The notes beneath the pieces were generated by a model, which did not search any database, was not told where the DNA came from, and saw only the letters and a list, made by a program, of their open reading frames with translations. Below, piece after piece: positions 27,868-39,256 of a stretch of 64,000 nucleotides of DNA. The number at the start of each line of letters is the position of its first letter. Positions within the stretch are counted from its first letter, which is position 1. The DNA lies in contig JAFCIZ010000002.1 of the NCBI GenBank assembly GCA_017871115.1, positions 372,001 through 436,000 of the forward strand, written 5' to 3'. Source of the stretch: Cunninghamella blakesleeana. Its lineage: Eukaryota > Mucoromycota > Mucoromycetes > Mucorales > Cunninghamellaceae. The position numbers and the translations under genes were made by a program.

Positions 27868-28190
27868 TTAATAGTTATTAACGAATGATGGAGAATGGTA
27901 TTGACAGCAATGGTGTTTGTAGCTTTTAATGAATTTTCCTCTAGGATCATTACACCATATATACCCATTCTTTACAATCCAATAATTATCTACTTTAATG
28001 TAAAAAAGTATCTTCCAATATGAAACTATATTTAATTATTTGTAAAAAAAATTTTAAATCAATCATACATATCACTCTGTGAAATAATATAACATGAAGG
28101 TAAGGCACAAATACCATGACAATTATTATATGAAGTAAACTCTGGTATTGTAAATATAGCTGTATTACAAGAAAAGAAGCTTAATATTAT
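27868..28190 (-). pseudogene. Possible small cysteine-rich protein gene or relic
   Basis: Two minus-strand segments look coding. Upstream one (about 28190-28069): SFFSCNTAIFTIPEFTSYNN, CHGICALPSCYIISQSD. Downstream one (28025-27868): YWKILFYIKVDNYWIVKNGY, IWCNDPRGKFIKSYKHHCCQ, ending SFVNNY and a stop. A GTATGA donor (28068) and TATAG acceptor (28026) would fuse them in phase, but the 43 nt intron is far shorter than the ~85 nt minimum elsewhere here. The upstream frame meets a stop with no ATG, so the 5' end is missing or another exon exists. The Cys spacing and hydrophobic lead suggest a small secreted protein. Family unknown. Confidence 0.35.
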
Positions 28191-28325
28191 GCAATTATTC
28201 CATATGATAAAAAAATTTATATTTTACAATAATGAATTATTTGAAAAATACTAAGCCAAATTCTTGTAATCCAAAGTATAAAGAAAAATATTAAATTAAT
28301 CAATGAATAGTTTCAAATACATAAT

Positions 28326-28328
<3 letters not shown>

Positions 28329-28380
<52 letters not shown>
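28329..28380. repeat. 52 bp homopolymer A tract
   Basis: Fifty-two consecutive A residues between ATAATAGT and GGCATATTC. It is the longest homopolymer in the window. It could be a microsatellite or a retroposition tail; no obvious target-site duplication flanks it. Confidence 0.9.
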
Positions 28381-28386
<6 letters not shown>

Positions 28387-28759
28387 TTCATACGTACAAT
28401 AGGATATATTTATATATTATTTTATTTACTTTTATATCGCTTACATCATTCTTTTTTGACTTCAACTGATTTTTATTTATTTTATTTTATTGATGGGAAT
28501 CACAGAATTTATTTTTAAAAAAATATAACGCCTATAGTATTAAAAGGGCTTTAAATGTATTGGTAAAAATGGAAAGGATAGGATAGTTTATGAATGACGA
28601 TGACAAAATAATAGTAAAATAATAATAACAATAACAATAATAATAAAAATAATAATAATAATTGTAAAATAATAATAATAAAAATAATAAAAATAATAAA
28701 ATGATATAAATACATAAATTCTTTTATACATACTCAAAGTTTAATCATCAATAATTCAT

Positions 28760-31549
28760 TCATAAATCTTCATATTCTTCATGTTCTTCATGATCTTCAG
28801 CTTCTAAAGATTGCACAACATTCTTCCAAATATTAACGCCCTTTAATAATAGAAATAAATAAAGAAAGTATAGAAGTTAATTAATAGAGAATTAGTATTC
28901 AAATAAAATATAATATGAATAAATAATAATAAAAATTATAATTTACCTTTTGATAAAAATCCACTTTGGCATCAGCATATACTTGAAGAGCTTTATGCAT
29001 TTCAATAGCATTACTTTGTACAAAATACTCGTTTTCTTTTTTTACTTGATCAGAAAAAGCATTAGAAACTTCATTAGTTTGTTCTATGGCATCTTGCAAC
29101 TGTATATAAACATATGTATCCAATAAGTGACCCATTCATTCATTTATATATATTTACAAGTAAAAACAAAAAACCCTTTTTTGTAAAAAAAAAAAAAAAA
29201 AACTTACTTCATGAATCCGATCATCTAAACGCAAGATTTTTTCACGACGTATCTTTTCAGCATCGGCACCACGGACTTCGTTTATTTTATCAGTTAAATA
29301 ACCAGTTAAGTTGTAACCATTACCACTATCTATTTTGGATGGGTGCATTATTTTTTCCCTTTCTCGAATAGTTGCTTGGAGATAATCAGTTAATTCTTCA
29401 AAATCTAGTTGTTTTTGATCACGTAACTTTAATACATCCTATAAAAAATGATAATGGTAATTCAAGTAAATATATACAAAGGCCCTACTTAATTTAATGA
29501 TAAACTTTTTTTTAAGATAAAAAAAAAAAAAAAAGATCTTACTTTCATTGCATTATGATAGGACATATAATCATGGATTTCACTTAACCAGTCAGCGTCA
29601 AAGCTTGCTACTTTATTCATATTATTTGAGTATTGTACAGTAGAATCTGCAAAAACATCGAGTGATTTTTGAAAAGTAGTTTCCAGTTGACCTAATCCTT
29701 TGATACTTGCAGCCAATTCACTATAATCACGAGATAAATCTAATAAACAATATATATATGATAATTATTAAACCTTACACTCCGTATAATTATTATTATT
29801 ATTTATATTCTCTTTATTATGATCATGTTTATTATATTTTAATTTTTTTACCTTCAGTTCGTTTATTTGTTCTTGTTAATGTTTTCTCTAATAAACTAAA
29901 GTTTTCTTCCAATCTATCGACACGTTCCTTCATATCCACAAATTGTTGGTCTGGTTTTTTTATCTTGGCGAAAGCATTTAATAATGAATCCCCAATAGAA
30001 TCTATCACTGTATCTTGGCCATCTCTTAAAGCTCTTGCTGATGCGTCATTCTATATTTTATAATAAATAGTAATAATAATAATTTATTATTTTTATTATC
30101 ATATGTATATTTTTCTTTTCCTTCATCTTTTTTTAAAATAAATAAATAAATATAAAGCACTTACGAATTCTGGTGATTCCAAAAACATAATAAAATATTG
30201 CGATCGACTAAGAATAGGGTGTCTTTCAATACGCTGTAAAAATCTTTCCAAGCTATATTTTTTATAAAATATAAACAATAAAAATACATTAAAACATATA
30301 ATAAACTAATACATTTTTATTATATGTTATTATTAATATTATTAATTATATCCATGTATCATTACCTAGCTCTTCGTTTTTCTACAAAATCCGTACTAAA
30401 GCGATCACCTTTGACATATTCTAAGCGTTAACAATAGTAACAAAAATGAGAATGATGATGGTAAGTACATATCATATAAAATAGTTTCATATAGTATCTC
30501 TAATCTCTTTTATTATTATTATTATTACTATATATTTACCAAGTCTATGTTTATCAGGTAATGGTGGAACAATACAAGCTGGAAAATGAACATACAATAC
30601 ATTATACAACCATACAAAGTCTTGGAACCGTCTTCTAGATGTCTGGTTCTAATATTCATGAAATAGAGATAAATAAGAATAGATAGAAAGATAAATATAG
30701 ATATAGTTAACATACTTGATTAGCGATTATATTTAAATATTTCTATTTTTATAAATGTTTATGTATGTATATAAATATATATACCTTAGACTGAATGCCA
30801 TAGGTTACAAAGGTACTTTGACCGTCGTTTTCTTTCCGTGGGTCTGTGACTCTAAGTGTTGAATTATAAATTATATTCCGAGTAGAGTTATTTGTATTAT
30901 TATGATTATTGTTGCTTGTACTATTTATAGGCGCAGCTGTTGTAGTACTTGATGATACAGAAGAAGTGGAAGGTAAATTAAATGATTGATTAGTATTATT
31001 TGTTTCTAATAAAGTACTAGTATTCATAGCTGTTGATAAAGCTGCATCAATTGAGGATTGAGTTAAAGGATCCAAATGGTCATTGTCCATATATGTTTTT
31101 TCCTGTTCTTGTTGCTGTTGGTACTGAACTTCTTTGCCTTGGCCATTGTCTTTTTCTGCTTGTTTTTTTTCTTCAAAAGGATGGGTTGATAAAACTGTTT
31201 CTATATCTTGAGTGTCAAAATTATTATTATTGCTATCTAAAGATAAATTCTATAATAATAATAAAGAAAAAAGCATAGGCAATTATGTGTGAGAAAAAAG
31301 TATAAGATTAATACATATAGCATTATCATTTTTCATTTGTGATTATTTTTGAAAATAGACTTCTGCAGGTATATATATATTTACATTAAAAGCTTCTTGT
31401 TCATTAGATAAGTCCACAGTATGCATAATCGATTCATTAATATCAGATAAAGGATCCATAACAGCCGGTTCATTATCAGTATTATTATTTTGAGAAGGTG
31501 TTTGTACATCCCAATCGACGTTATTAAATTCTTCTGTTGATTCGGTCAT
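28760..31549 (-). CDS. SNX4: Sorting nexin-4 (Atg24), PX-BAR protein
   Basis: PX-BAR sorting nexin for endosome-to-Golgi retrieval and selective autophagy. Exons: 31549-31385, 31249-30785, 30648-30540, 30420-30366, 30252-30165, 30050-29852, 29739-29543, 29438-29208, 29099-28947, 28840-28760, giving 580 residues. A disordered Asn/Ser/Thr/Gln-rich N-terminus precedes the PX domain: LRVTDPRKENDG, then RRRFQDFVWLYNVL, PPLPDKHRLEYVKGDRFS, and FVEKRRASLERFLQRIERHP, the phosphoinositide-binding pattern. The BAR coiled coil follows (IKKPDQQFVDMKERVDRLEE; SRDYSELAASIKGLGQLE) and the chain ends in an acidic tail HEEHEEYEDL. Its order and linker motifs match fungal Snx4 rather than Vps5/Vps17. All ten exons close in frame. 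Confidence 0.93.
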
Positions 31550-32222
31550 ATTTTTATATTATATATATATATATATATAAATAAAAAATAAAAAAGTATT
31601 TTAAAAATAAAATAAAAATAAAATAAAGCAAGAGCAAGAAAAAATAAAAATAAAACAGAGATAAATAAAATGGGAATATATATATATATTTATATATAAA
31701 AGAAAGAGAAAATAGAAAAAAATTACGAAGATTTCAATCTTTTTAAAAAAAATTAAAGCCAGATTTTTTTTCAACTTACCCTATTTAGACTACACACAAG
31801 TCCTAAGTTTGCCAAGTCTATGGTCTTTTTCTTATTTAATAAATCAACTTCTTTAACAGGTCATAATACTGTAATATTTATAAAACTATATACTTTACCT
31901 TTTTTTTTTTTGAATAATAATAACAATTATATGTATATAAAACTAATTTAATAATTAATAATAAAATGCTATCTACATCATACATTGATCAAATTAGAAT
32001 TGTTGCATGATTATTTTAAAAATTTACAAATTTATATATATATATATATATATATAGTTTAAATGATGCGACTTCAAATAATTTATTAAGTGTGAAAAAT
32101 AATAATAATAAAAATATTAATCTAATAAAACATGATTATAGTATATATATTTTTATATAAAAATATATATTGAATTACATACGTATTAAAAAAAAAAAAG
32201 AAAATGGAATGAAATAACTTAA
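31550..32222. other. SNX4 upstream region
   Basis: About 670 bp of A/T-rich DNA with TA-dinucleotide runs (31559-31578, 32036-32055). It holds the SNX4 promoter and the 3' region of the downstream-facing GPI-protein gene. No other feature is visible. Confidence 0.5.
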
Positions 32223-32882
32223 TTATAATAAATAAAACATCATAATTATTGACATGAATGCGATCATGAATGAAGAAGAAGAAGAATATAAAGAAAGAGC
32301 ATTGCTCATAAAGATAGAACCAGGAGAAGAACTTGAAGTTGAACCAGAAGGAGAAATACCATTGACAGGAGAAGAAGTTGGAGCTGCAGGGCGAATTTCA
32401 ATAGGAATAGGCAAATTGGTGTTTGTAGAACGATCCAAAAAAGTAACTTTATAATTCCCGGGTCTAACAGTGGTTGGAATATTAAAATTAATAGAATGTT
32501 CATAAAAAGTAAGATTTCCATCTTGTTTTAAAAAAGCATCTGTTTTTGATACATCAGCTTTTTCTGCAATAACATAAGTTCCATTTACAGGGAGAGCTGA
32601 AGTAGTAGTAGTAGTAGTAGTAGCATTTGTTGAATTATTTGAAGTAGAAATAGTAGAAGGAGGAGGGATTGGGTCAGTAATTTGTAAAGTGATATATAAA
32701 TCTAATCCACTTGTATCTATTGTAGAAAATAATCGATAAGTACAGGGTAATATTTGCCCAGCTACATAAGGCCCGCTTTTGACTGGGCTAGTGACATTGT
32801 AAGTATGGCTTGGTGCCATTAAAATTTGTCCAAATGCAACATACGTTAAACTTGTAAAAAAAAAGATGACAATTGATTTCAT
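32223..32882 (-). CDS. Ser/Thr-rich GPI-anchored wall-type protein
   Basis: Intronless 219-residue secretory protein. Residues 1-18 are a signal peptide (MKSIVIFFFTSLTYVAFG). The next ~130 residues resemble the Kre9/Knh1-type N-terminal domain found in Ser/Thr-rich GPI proteins of fungi: an opening YNVTSPVKSGPYVAGQILPC, a central LYITLQITDP, and a closing RPGNYKVTFLDRS. Several N-glycosylation sequons (NVT, NST, NAT, NGT, NLT) and a poly-Thr run occur. A Ser/Pro/Gly-rich stretch then leads to a hydrophobic tail (SSSSFMIAFMSIIMMFYLL), the expected GPI-attachment signal. A role in the wall or plasma membrane is inferred. Domain assignment is by pattern only. Confidence 0.8.
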   Translation of the reverse strand: MKSIVIFFFTSLTYVAFGQILMAPSHTYNVTSPVKSGPYVAGQILPCTYRLFSTIDTSGLDLYITLQITDPIPPPSTISTSNNSTNATTTTTTTSALPVNGTYVIAEKADVSKTDAFLKQDGNLTFYEHSINFNIPTTVRPGNYKVTFLDRSTNTNLPIPIEIRPAAPTSSPVNGISPSGSTSSSSPGSIFMSNALSLYSSSSSFMIAFMSIIMMFYLL

Positions 32883-34382
32883 TCTATTAAAATATTAAAT
32901 AAATATACTAGTGAAAATAAAAAAATAAAAAGAAAAAAGAAAAGTAAAAGTATAATAAAAGAATGAAAATCAAAAAGTCTTTTTTAAACTGTTGTAATTT
33001 TTTTTTTTTTTTCATTCCCGCCGAGGGGTAAATGCGGGGATTCTTCGAAGGGGAGGTTCAACGAGTTAAAATATAAAAAAGTAGGTTTTTTTTTTACCTC
33101 CCCCTCCTCTTCTTTCACTTCTTTATTTTTATGAACAAGAATTGAAGAGGGAGAATGATAAAAAAAAAAGTTGAAAATATATAAAATATAAAATATAAAA
33201 ATATACATGATTCTCCTCTACCCCTTTTCTTATATGTATTTTTAAAAAAGAGAAAAAAAACATTTTTATCGTTTATTTTTCAGGAGATTCTTATAATTAT
33301 ATTGTTTCTCTTGTACATTTTCTATTACTTTTTAATATTCTTGTTCATCTTTTTATTTTACTATTATTTTTCTTTGATAAAAAGATTTTAGTTCAACTTG
33401 TAGATTTATAAAAAGATATTGTTATTTTTTTTTTTAAGAAAAAATTGGTATATTATTATATTGCTTTTTTAATATTTTGGATTGTTTATATTACGTTGTC
33501 AATCATTTCTTTTTCTTTTTGGATCAAAAATTATATTTTCATACTCATATCAACATATTTTTTTTTATTTATTTATTGGCCCCAAATGGTGTAACTTTAT
33601 AAAATAAAATAAAAAAAATATTTATTTATTTTTTCCCATAGATACATAACTTTATAATTTAAAGTATAAAAAGGCACTCTTTTTTCATGATTTTCTTTTT
33701 GTAATTATTCATCAGGATCATGTTACCTTGAAGATCCAAGATTTTTTTAATTTTTTTATTTTTTTTTTATCCCCACAAATCTAAAAAGTAAGTAAAATAT
33801 TTATCCACCTATATTTTGAAATTGACATGGCATTGATAGTTACAATATAAAATACATTAAAATAATTGTAAAATGTTGATTTTTTTTTTTTTTTTTCACT
33901 CTTCTTATACTTGATAATATTATAATGATTATTACTGAAGAATTTCAATAAAGTAATACTTTCTTTTATTTTTAAGTTTAAAATGATGATGTTATGGTTT
34001 TCTTTCTTTTCTTTTTTCTTTTGCTCATAAAAGTAAATTAAATAATGGTAAAATTCTGAAGGAAAATAAAATACAAAAAATCTACCGAAAATCGTGAGAA
34101 GCAAAAGTACAATTCTCTAAATAAGGATATAACTAAAAATTCCAAATATTATTAAAAAAGCTTATCTGGGATATTTTTTATTTGGTTCCTTTCCTTAAAT
34201 ATATAAATATAAATAATAAATCATTCCAATTCTCTTTTTTTTTTTTTTTCTCTTTTTTTATTATTTTCTATATTATTATTTTATTTTCTACAAATATTAT
34301 TATTATATTATTATTATTGTTATTATTACTTGTTTATTAAAATATTTTTTTTTTTAATAACAACAATAACAATAACGATAAA
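32883..34382. promoter_or_regulatory. Divergent promoter region with G-rich motif cluster
   Basis: 1.5 kb between the GPI-protein gene (-) and the lactate permease gene (+). At 33017-33057 lie several G-rich pentamers (CCGAGGGG, ATGCGGGG, AAGGGGAGG), with a CCTCCCCCTCC block at 33097-33107. These match C2H2 zinc-finger sites such as stress elements (AGGGG) or glucose-repressor sites (GYGGGG) and sit ~135-225 bp upstream of the GPI gene. The rest is T/A-rich. Confidence 0.45.
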
Positions 34383-37300
34383 ATGTCCACAGCAAATATC
34401 CCACCGATTCCACCTTCGGCATATGAAGAAGGTCTTTTTATACAAGAACTAAAACCGATTGGTAACAGTTTAGTAGGCTCTTTTTTTGTAGGATTGATTC
34501 CATTATTGGTTGTATTAGTGATGCTTGGTGGTTTTAAAACACCTGCTCATTATGCTTCTGGTGCTGGTTTGATTGTTTGGTAAATAAAAATAAAATAAAA
34601 GGTCGTGTTTCATATTGCTATTGTTGCCCTTTTTTATTAATTTTATATATTTTTAAAATCCAAAAGTATTTTTATTGCTATATGGGGTTGGCATACTCCA
34701 GCTACTATTTGTTTTCAGGCTATTGGAAATGGTATGGTCTTTGCAAATTGGCCTATTATGTGGATCGTTGTCAATGCTATGTAAAAATGATATTCACATG
34801 AATAAATAACAATAATAATAATAAATAAAAACCATTCCAGTTGTATTTTTATATTTATATTTATGCTTACATTTATTTCTATATTTATAGGTTTATTTAT
34901 AATACTGCAGTGATTTCAGGTATTTTTGATCTATTTCGTCGTTGGATGATCACAAGTATCCCAGCCGATAAAAGAGTTGCTCTTTTGATTGTTGGATTTG
35001 CATTTGGGGCTTTATTGGAAGGTGTTGCTGGTAATCAATTTTGTGTTGCATAATTAAATATATACATGTTTATTTTTCGCTCCGACATTTTTTCTAACCT
35101 CTTGTAACCTGTTTTTATTTTTATTTTTTACATAATAATGAAAAAAAAAAAAAAAAAGGTTTTGGTACACCCGGTGCTATTTGTAGTTCTATCCTGGTTT
35201 CTTTATCGTAAATAAACGTCATAATTATATTAAAAGTAATAGTTGCTTTTTCTAATCGATTTTATTTATTTAGATTTGATCCATCTGATGCATTGGTTTA
35301 TACTCTTATTTTTGACACGAGTAAATATATATATTTATACTGATAATAGAAAGTATAGTGAAACAGTTGAAATAAGATTCTATTTATTCACTATTATCAT
35401 TATTATTATATTTAATTTTTATTTTATAAGCTCCGGTGGCGTTCGGTGCGCTAGGTATTCCTGTTACTACACTGGCTGCTTTAACTGGCATATCGTAGGT
35501 TTATATAAATATACATGTATATTAGTTAATAAATATTTATAGTCATTGTTATTTAATACTCATTTATTTATTTATATAGGCCAATGGCTCTTAGCGCTAT
35601 GATGGGTAGACAGTTACCTTTACTAAGTTTATTCTTACCAAGTTATGCTTTACTTTTCTTTGCCGGTTTTAGAGCTGGTATAATAGAATGCTGGCCAGTA
35701 GGCCTTGTTGGTGGCATATCATTTGCTGTTACTCAAGGTATATTTGCTAATTTAGTTGGACCAGGTAAATTATTAGATTTCTATATTATATATATATATA
35801 TTATGAATAAAAATAAACATAAATAAATATTAATACTAAAATCAATTATTTATATATGTATATATTAGAACTTCCTGACCTGATAGCGGGATTAGTATCA
35901 TTGTTTTCATTAATCATTTTCGTACAATATTGGAAACCACCTTACCGACCAGAATTTGAAGCAAAATTAAAATTTACACCAGTCAATTCTGATGATGTAG
36001 AAGGGAATAGCACATCTGAACAAAATATTAAACATAAAACATCAGATATTGATCAAAGTATGGGTAGTGATAAAATCCAAATTGAAAATAGGGACAATCT
36101 ATCCCAATTAACTTCTAGAGATAGTGATGATGATGTAAATAATAGTAATAATGAAGGTATGACGGATCCAAAAACACCAGCGATTAATCAAATACAAAAA
36201 ACAACTTTATTGGAATCTGCTATTGCTTGGAGTCCATGGTTAATCATTGTTATAGTGGTAATTATGTAAGTAGTATTGATAAATAAATATATGTATAAAA
36301 TGTAGTTGAAAAATAATACTGATTTTTTATTGATATATAACCATAGTTGGACATTTGCTAAAGCCAATACTGTTGGTCAAACGAACGTTAAATGGCCAAA
36401 TTTACATCAAAAAGTAATAATAAATAATAATAATAAAAAGAATGATTATTGTGTGTATAATTACGTTATATAATATATTAAAAATATATTTGATATAATT
36501 ATAAATAGGTTTGGTTGACTTTATATGGTAAAAAATACGATGCTATTTGGAAGTTTGAACCTTTGGCTACAGGTAAAATTTAAAAAATAATAAGGTCAAT
36601 ATAAGCATTAGGCTGACTCTTTTTTTTTTTTAAAAAAAAAAACAAACCATGTTAATAAATAATACTTACTCTCCATTGATAGGTACCGCCATTCTTGTTG
36701 CATCTATCCCTTTTAATATTATTGTCCTTTTATACGGTGGCCATCCAAGAATTTTCCTTCAATCTATTAAAAAGACGGCCATTCAATTATTCCTTCCTAT
36801 ATTAACCGTATCCTTCATCATGGCATTAGCTTATTTGTACAACTATTCAGGTAAATGCATGTAATAATAACCGTTTTGGAATAAATTATCATAATTCCAT
36901 TATTCATTTTTTTTTTTAAATAATAATAATAAAAATCAATAGGCATCGTTTATACCATTGGATTAACTTTATCAGATGTTGGTCGTGCTTTTCCATTCTT
37001 ATCTGCTTGGTTAGGTTGGGTAGCATGTTTTTTGAGTGGATCAGATACTTCAGCCAATTCATTATTTGGAAATCTTCAAGTGGTTGCAGCTAGACAAATA
37101 GGACTTTCGACAGTTTTAATGGCTTCTACCAATAGCTCAGGTGCTATATGTTCAAAAATGATTTCTCCACAAAATCTAACTACAGGTGTCAGTACCATTG
37201 GTTTGGAAGGAAAGGAAGGCCATATTTTACGTCGTACTATAGGCCACTCGATTGGTATGGTGTGTTTTGTTGGTATTATGTGTTGTGTTCAACAGGTAAA

Positions 37301-37458
37301 AATAAAATAAAGAGCTAAAAAAGTAAGAGAAAGGGGAAGAAAAGAGAGAAAGAGAGAATAGATATTTATTAGTTATTATGTTTTTCTTTTATTATTATTA
37401 TTATTGTTAGTATGGTATTCCCGGAATCATCCCTTCTGAAGATTATACTGGGCCATAA
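34383..37458 (+). CDS. lldP: L-lactate permease (LldP family, bacterial type)
   Basis: Proton-coupled lactate/glycolate transporter of the LctP family (TC 2.A.14), expected in the plasma membrane. Thirteen exons: 34383-34579, 34667-34780, 34891-35030, 35159-35207, 35274-35320, 35431-35494, 35580-35764, 35869-36265, 36347-36413, 36509-36572, 36683-36850, 36943-37295, 37411-37458, giving 630 residues. Family landmarks: ATICFQAIGNGMVFANWPIM, LIVGFAFGALLEGVAGFGTP, ALVYTLIFDTAPVAFGALG, GISFAVTQGIFANLVGPELP, GWVACFLSGSDTSANSLFGN, and a late NSSGAICSKMISPQN. A hydrophilic Ser/Asp/Asn-rich loop (about residues 320-390) is an insertion relative to bacterial proteins. About a dozen membrane segments. 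The dense introns show it is a resident nuclear gene. Confidence 0.93.
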
Positions 37459-37566
37459 TAATCCTGTAGCATTTGACATTCTTTTTCTATTTTTATTAAT
37501 ATATATATAATTACTTTAATTGTGTACTTTAAATCTTAATATAAATTTTCTTGATAACTAGCCTGC

Positions 37567-37599
<33 letters not shown>

Positions 37600-37815
37600 C
37601 AAACAAAATAAATAAATATGCTAAAATAAAAATAATAAATGCATTTTCAGGAAAAGATTTAAAGTGCCAAAAGTGTTTTTTATACTTTAAAAAAAAGCGG
37701 AATTTTAAAAATATTTTTTTCTATAAAAAAGTTTTTTCACTTTTTAACCTTTTTTTATTTTTGTTTTATTTTAATAATATATAAGCAATAATATATTATA
37801 TATACACGTATAAAA
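37459..37815. other. Intergenic region with T/A foldback
   Basis: Contains a run of about 16 T followed directly by about 15 A (37566-37599), a perfect foldback, then AT-rich sequence that must include the CNS1 promoter. Confidence 0.5.
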
Positions 37816-38994
37816 ATGGAAGACAATAGTAAAACAGCACCTGTTGGGCCCGAACGCCATAAACCTGAAGGAGGGATAGATCTTGATAACTTGGAAGAAG
37901 AACTTAACAAGATTCCATTATTTATGTCCGATTTACCAGAAGAAGAAAATGATACTTTAGCAGCTTTACAAGCTCTTGCTTATGATGGTACACCTGAGGG
38001 TAAGTTATCACTATTATTATTATGTAAAACATATAAAGCATAAAAAAAATTGATAATAATGGTATTTTTTTATTACTATCTATTTTTATTAGAGATTGCT
38101 GAAAATTTTAAGAATCAAGGAAACGATTGCTTTAAGGCAGGAAAAGCTAAATATCCAGATGCTATAACATTTTATACACGAGCCATTGATACGGATTGCA
38201 ATGACAAAAAATTAATAGAAGCTTGCTATGCTAACCGAGCTGCTTGCAACTTGGAATTAGGGAATTATGGAAAAGTATTAAAAGATTGTGCCAAATGTTT
38301 AGAACTCAATCCAGCCAATGTGAAAGCACTTTATCGTTCAGCAAGAGGGTTATTTCAATTAGATCGTAATGTGGAAGCTTATGATTGTTGTGAACATGCA
38401 TTAAATGTGGATCCAGATAATACTGCAGTAAAACAATTACAATTGAAAATCAAGCAACGTCAAGACTTTTTAGAAAAGAAACAGCGTGAAAAGGAAGAAA
38501 AAGAGTTAAAAGAAAGGAAGCAAAAAGAACAACTGGAGCATGCTTTAAAACAACGTAAAATTAAAATGATTACCAATGATAAATCTATTAAAGAGGCTGC
38601 TACACCTACTTATGATGAAGAAACTGATTCTTTATCATGGCCCGTCTTCTTTTTATATCCTGAACATAAAGAAAGTGACTATATACAGCAATTTAATGAG
38701 TACAACACGTTTCAAGATCATTTAGATATCATGTTAGAACAACCAGCTCCTTGGGATCAACATCATATTTATACACCTAAAAATGTTCAGGTCTATTTTG
38801 AAAATAATCAAGGATTACATCCTACTTTAATTAAAATCGGTAATAAGCTTCCATTAAGCAAAATCTTATCTCTTGATCAATACGTGGTGACAAACGGTAT
38901 CCCAAGTTTTATTATTTTACCTAAGACTGGTGCTTTTAAAGATGAATTCTTGGAAAAATATAAAAAGAAACCTTCTACTACTACTACTACATAA
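37816..38994 (+). CDS. CNS1: TPR Hsp90 co-chaperone CNS1/TTC4
   Basis: Tetratricopeptide co-chaperone that binds the C-termini of Hsp90/Hsp70 and, in yeast, supports eEF2 folding. Exons: 37816-37999 and 38093-38994, giving 361 residues. The N-terminal segment has the family's acidic PLFMSDLPEEENDTLAALQA. Three TPR repeats follow, starting NFKNQGNDCFKAGKAKYPDA, then ACYANRAACNLELGNYGKVL, then VKALYRSARGLFQLDRNVEA, with the carboxylate-clamp residues K/N/N/K/R evident. A charged coiled coil (KKQREKEEKELKERKQKEQ) separates these from the C-terminal wheel domain (WPVFFLYPEHKESDYIQQF and a closing GIPSFIILPKTGAFKDEFLE). Order and length match TTC4/Cns1. Confidence 0.93.
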
Positions 38995-39256
38995 ATTTAA
39001 TACCATAGCCCACCTGAAAAAAAAAAAAAAAAAAAAAAAAATCATTTACATATACACACAATTTTTTTAAAAAAATCATTTGATCATTTATTTTTTAATT
39101 TCCTATTAGACTTTTTTTTAACTACAAACTTTGTTTTTATTATTGTATCAATAAATAAATAAAAAATTATACATAGTTTTTTTGACAATATTTCTATTGT
39201 TTTATATTTATTTTTAATTAATTTTGTATATAATTGTATAAATATATAATAATGAA

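Larger units (their letters stand above)
27645..28759. other. Intergenic region with coding relic and long A-tract
   Basis: Convergent 3' space between psuG (+) and SNX4 (-). It contains a minus-strand cysteine-rich coding-like stretch (27868-28190) and an uninterrupted A-run (28329-28380), each listed separately, then ATA/AAT microsatellite (28615-28700). Confidence 0.6.

Noticed and set aside
33781..34104. 107-codon minus-strand frame in the divergent promoter region
   Set aside because: Phe/Ile/Lys-rich with no motif, as expected from T/A-rich DNA, and it lacks splice or homology support.
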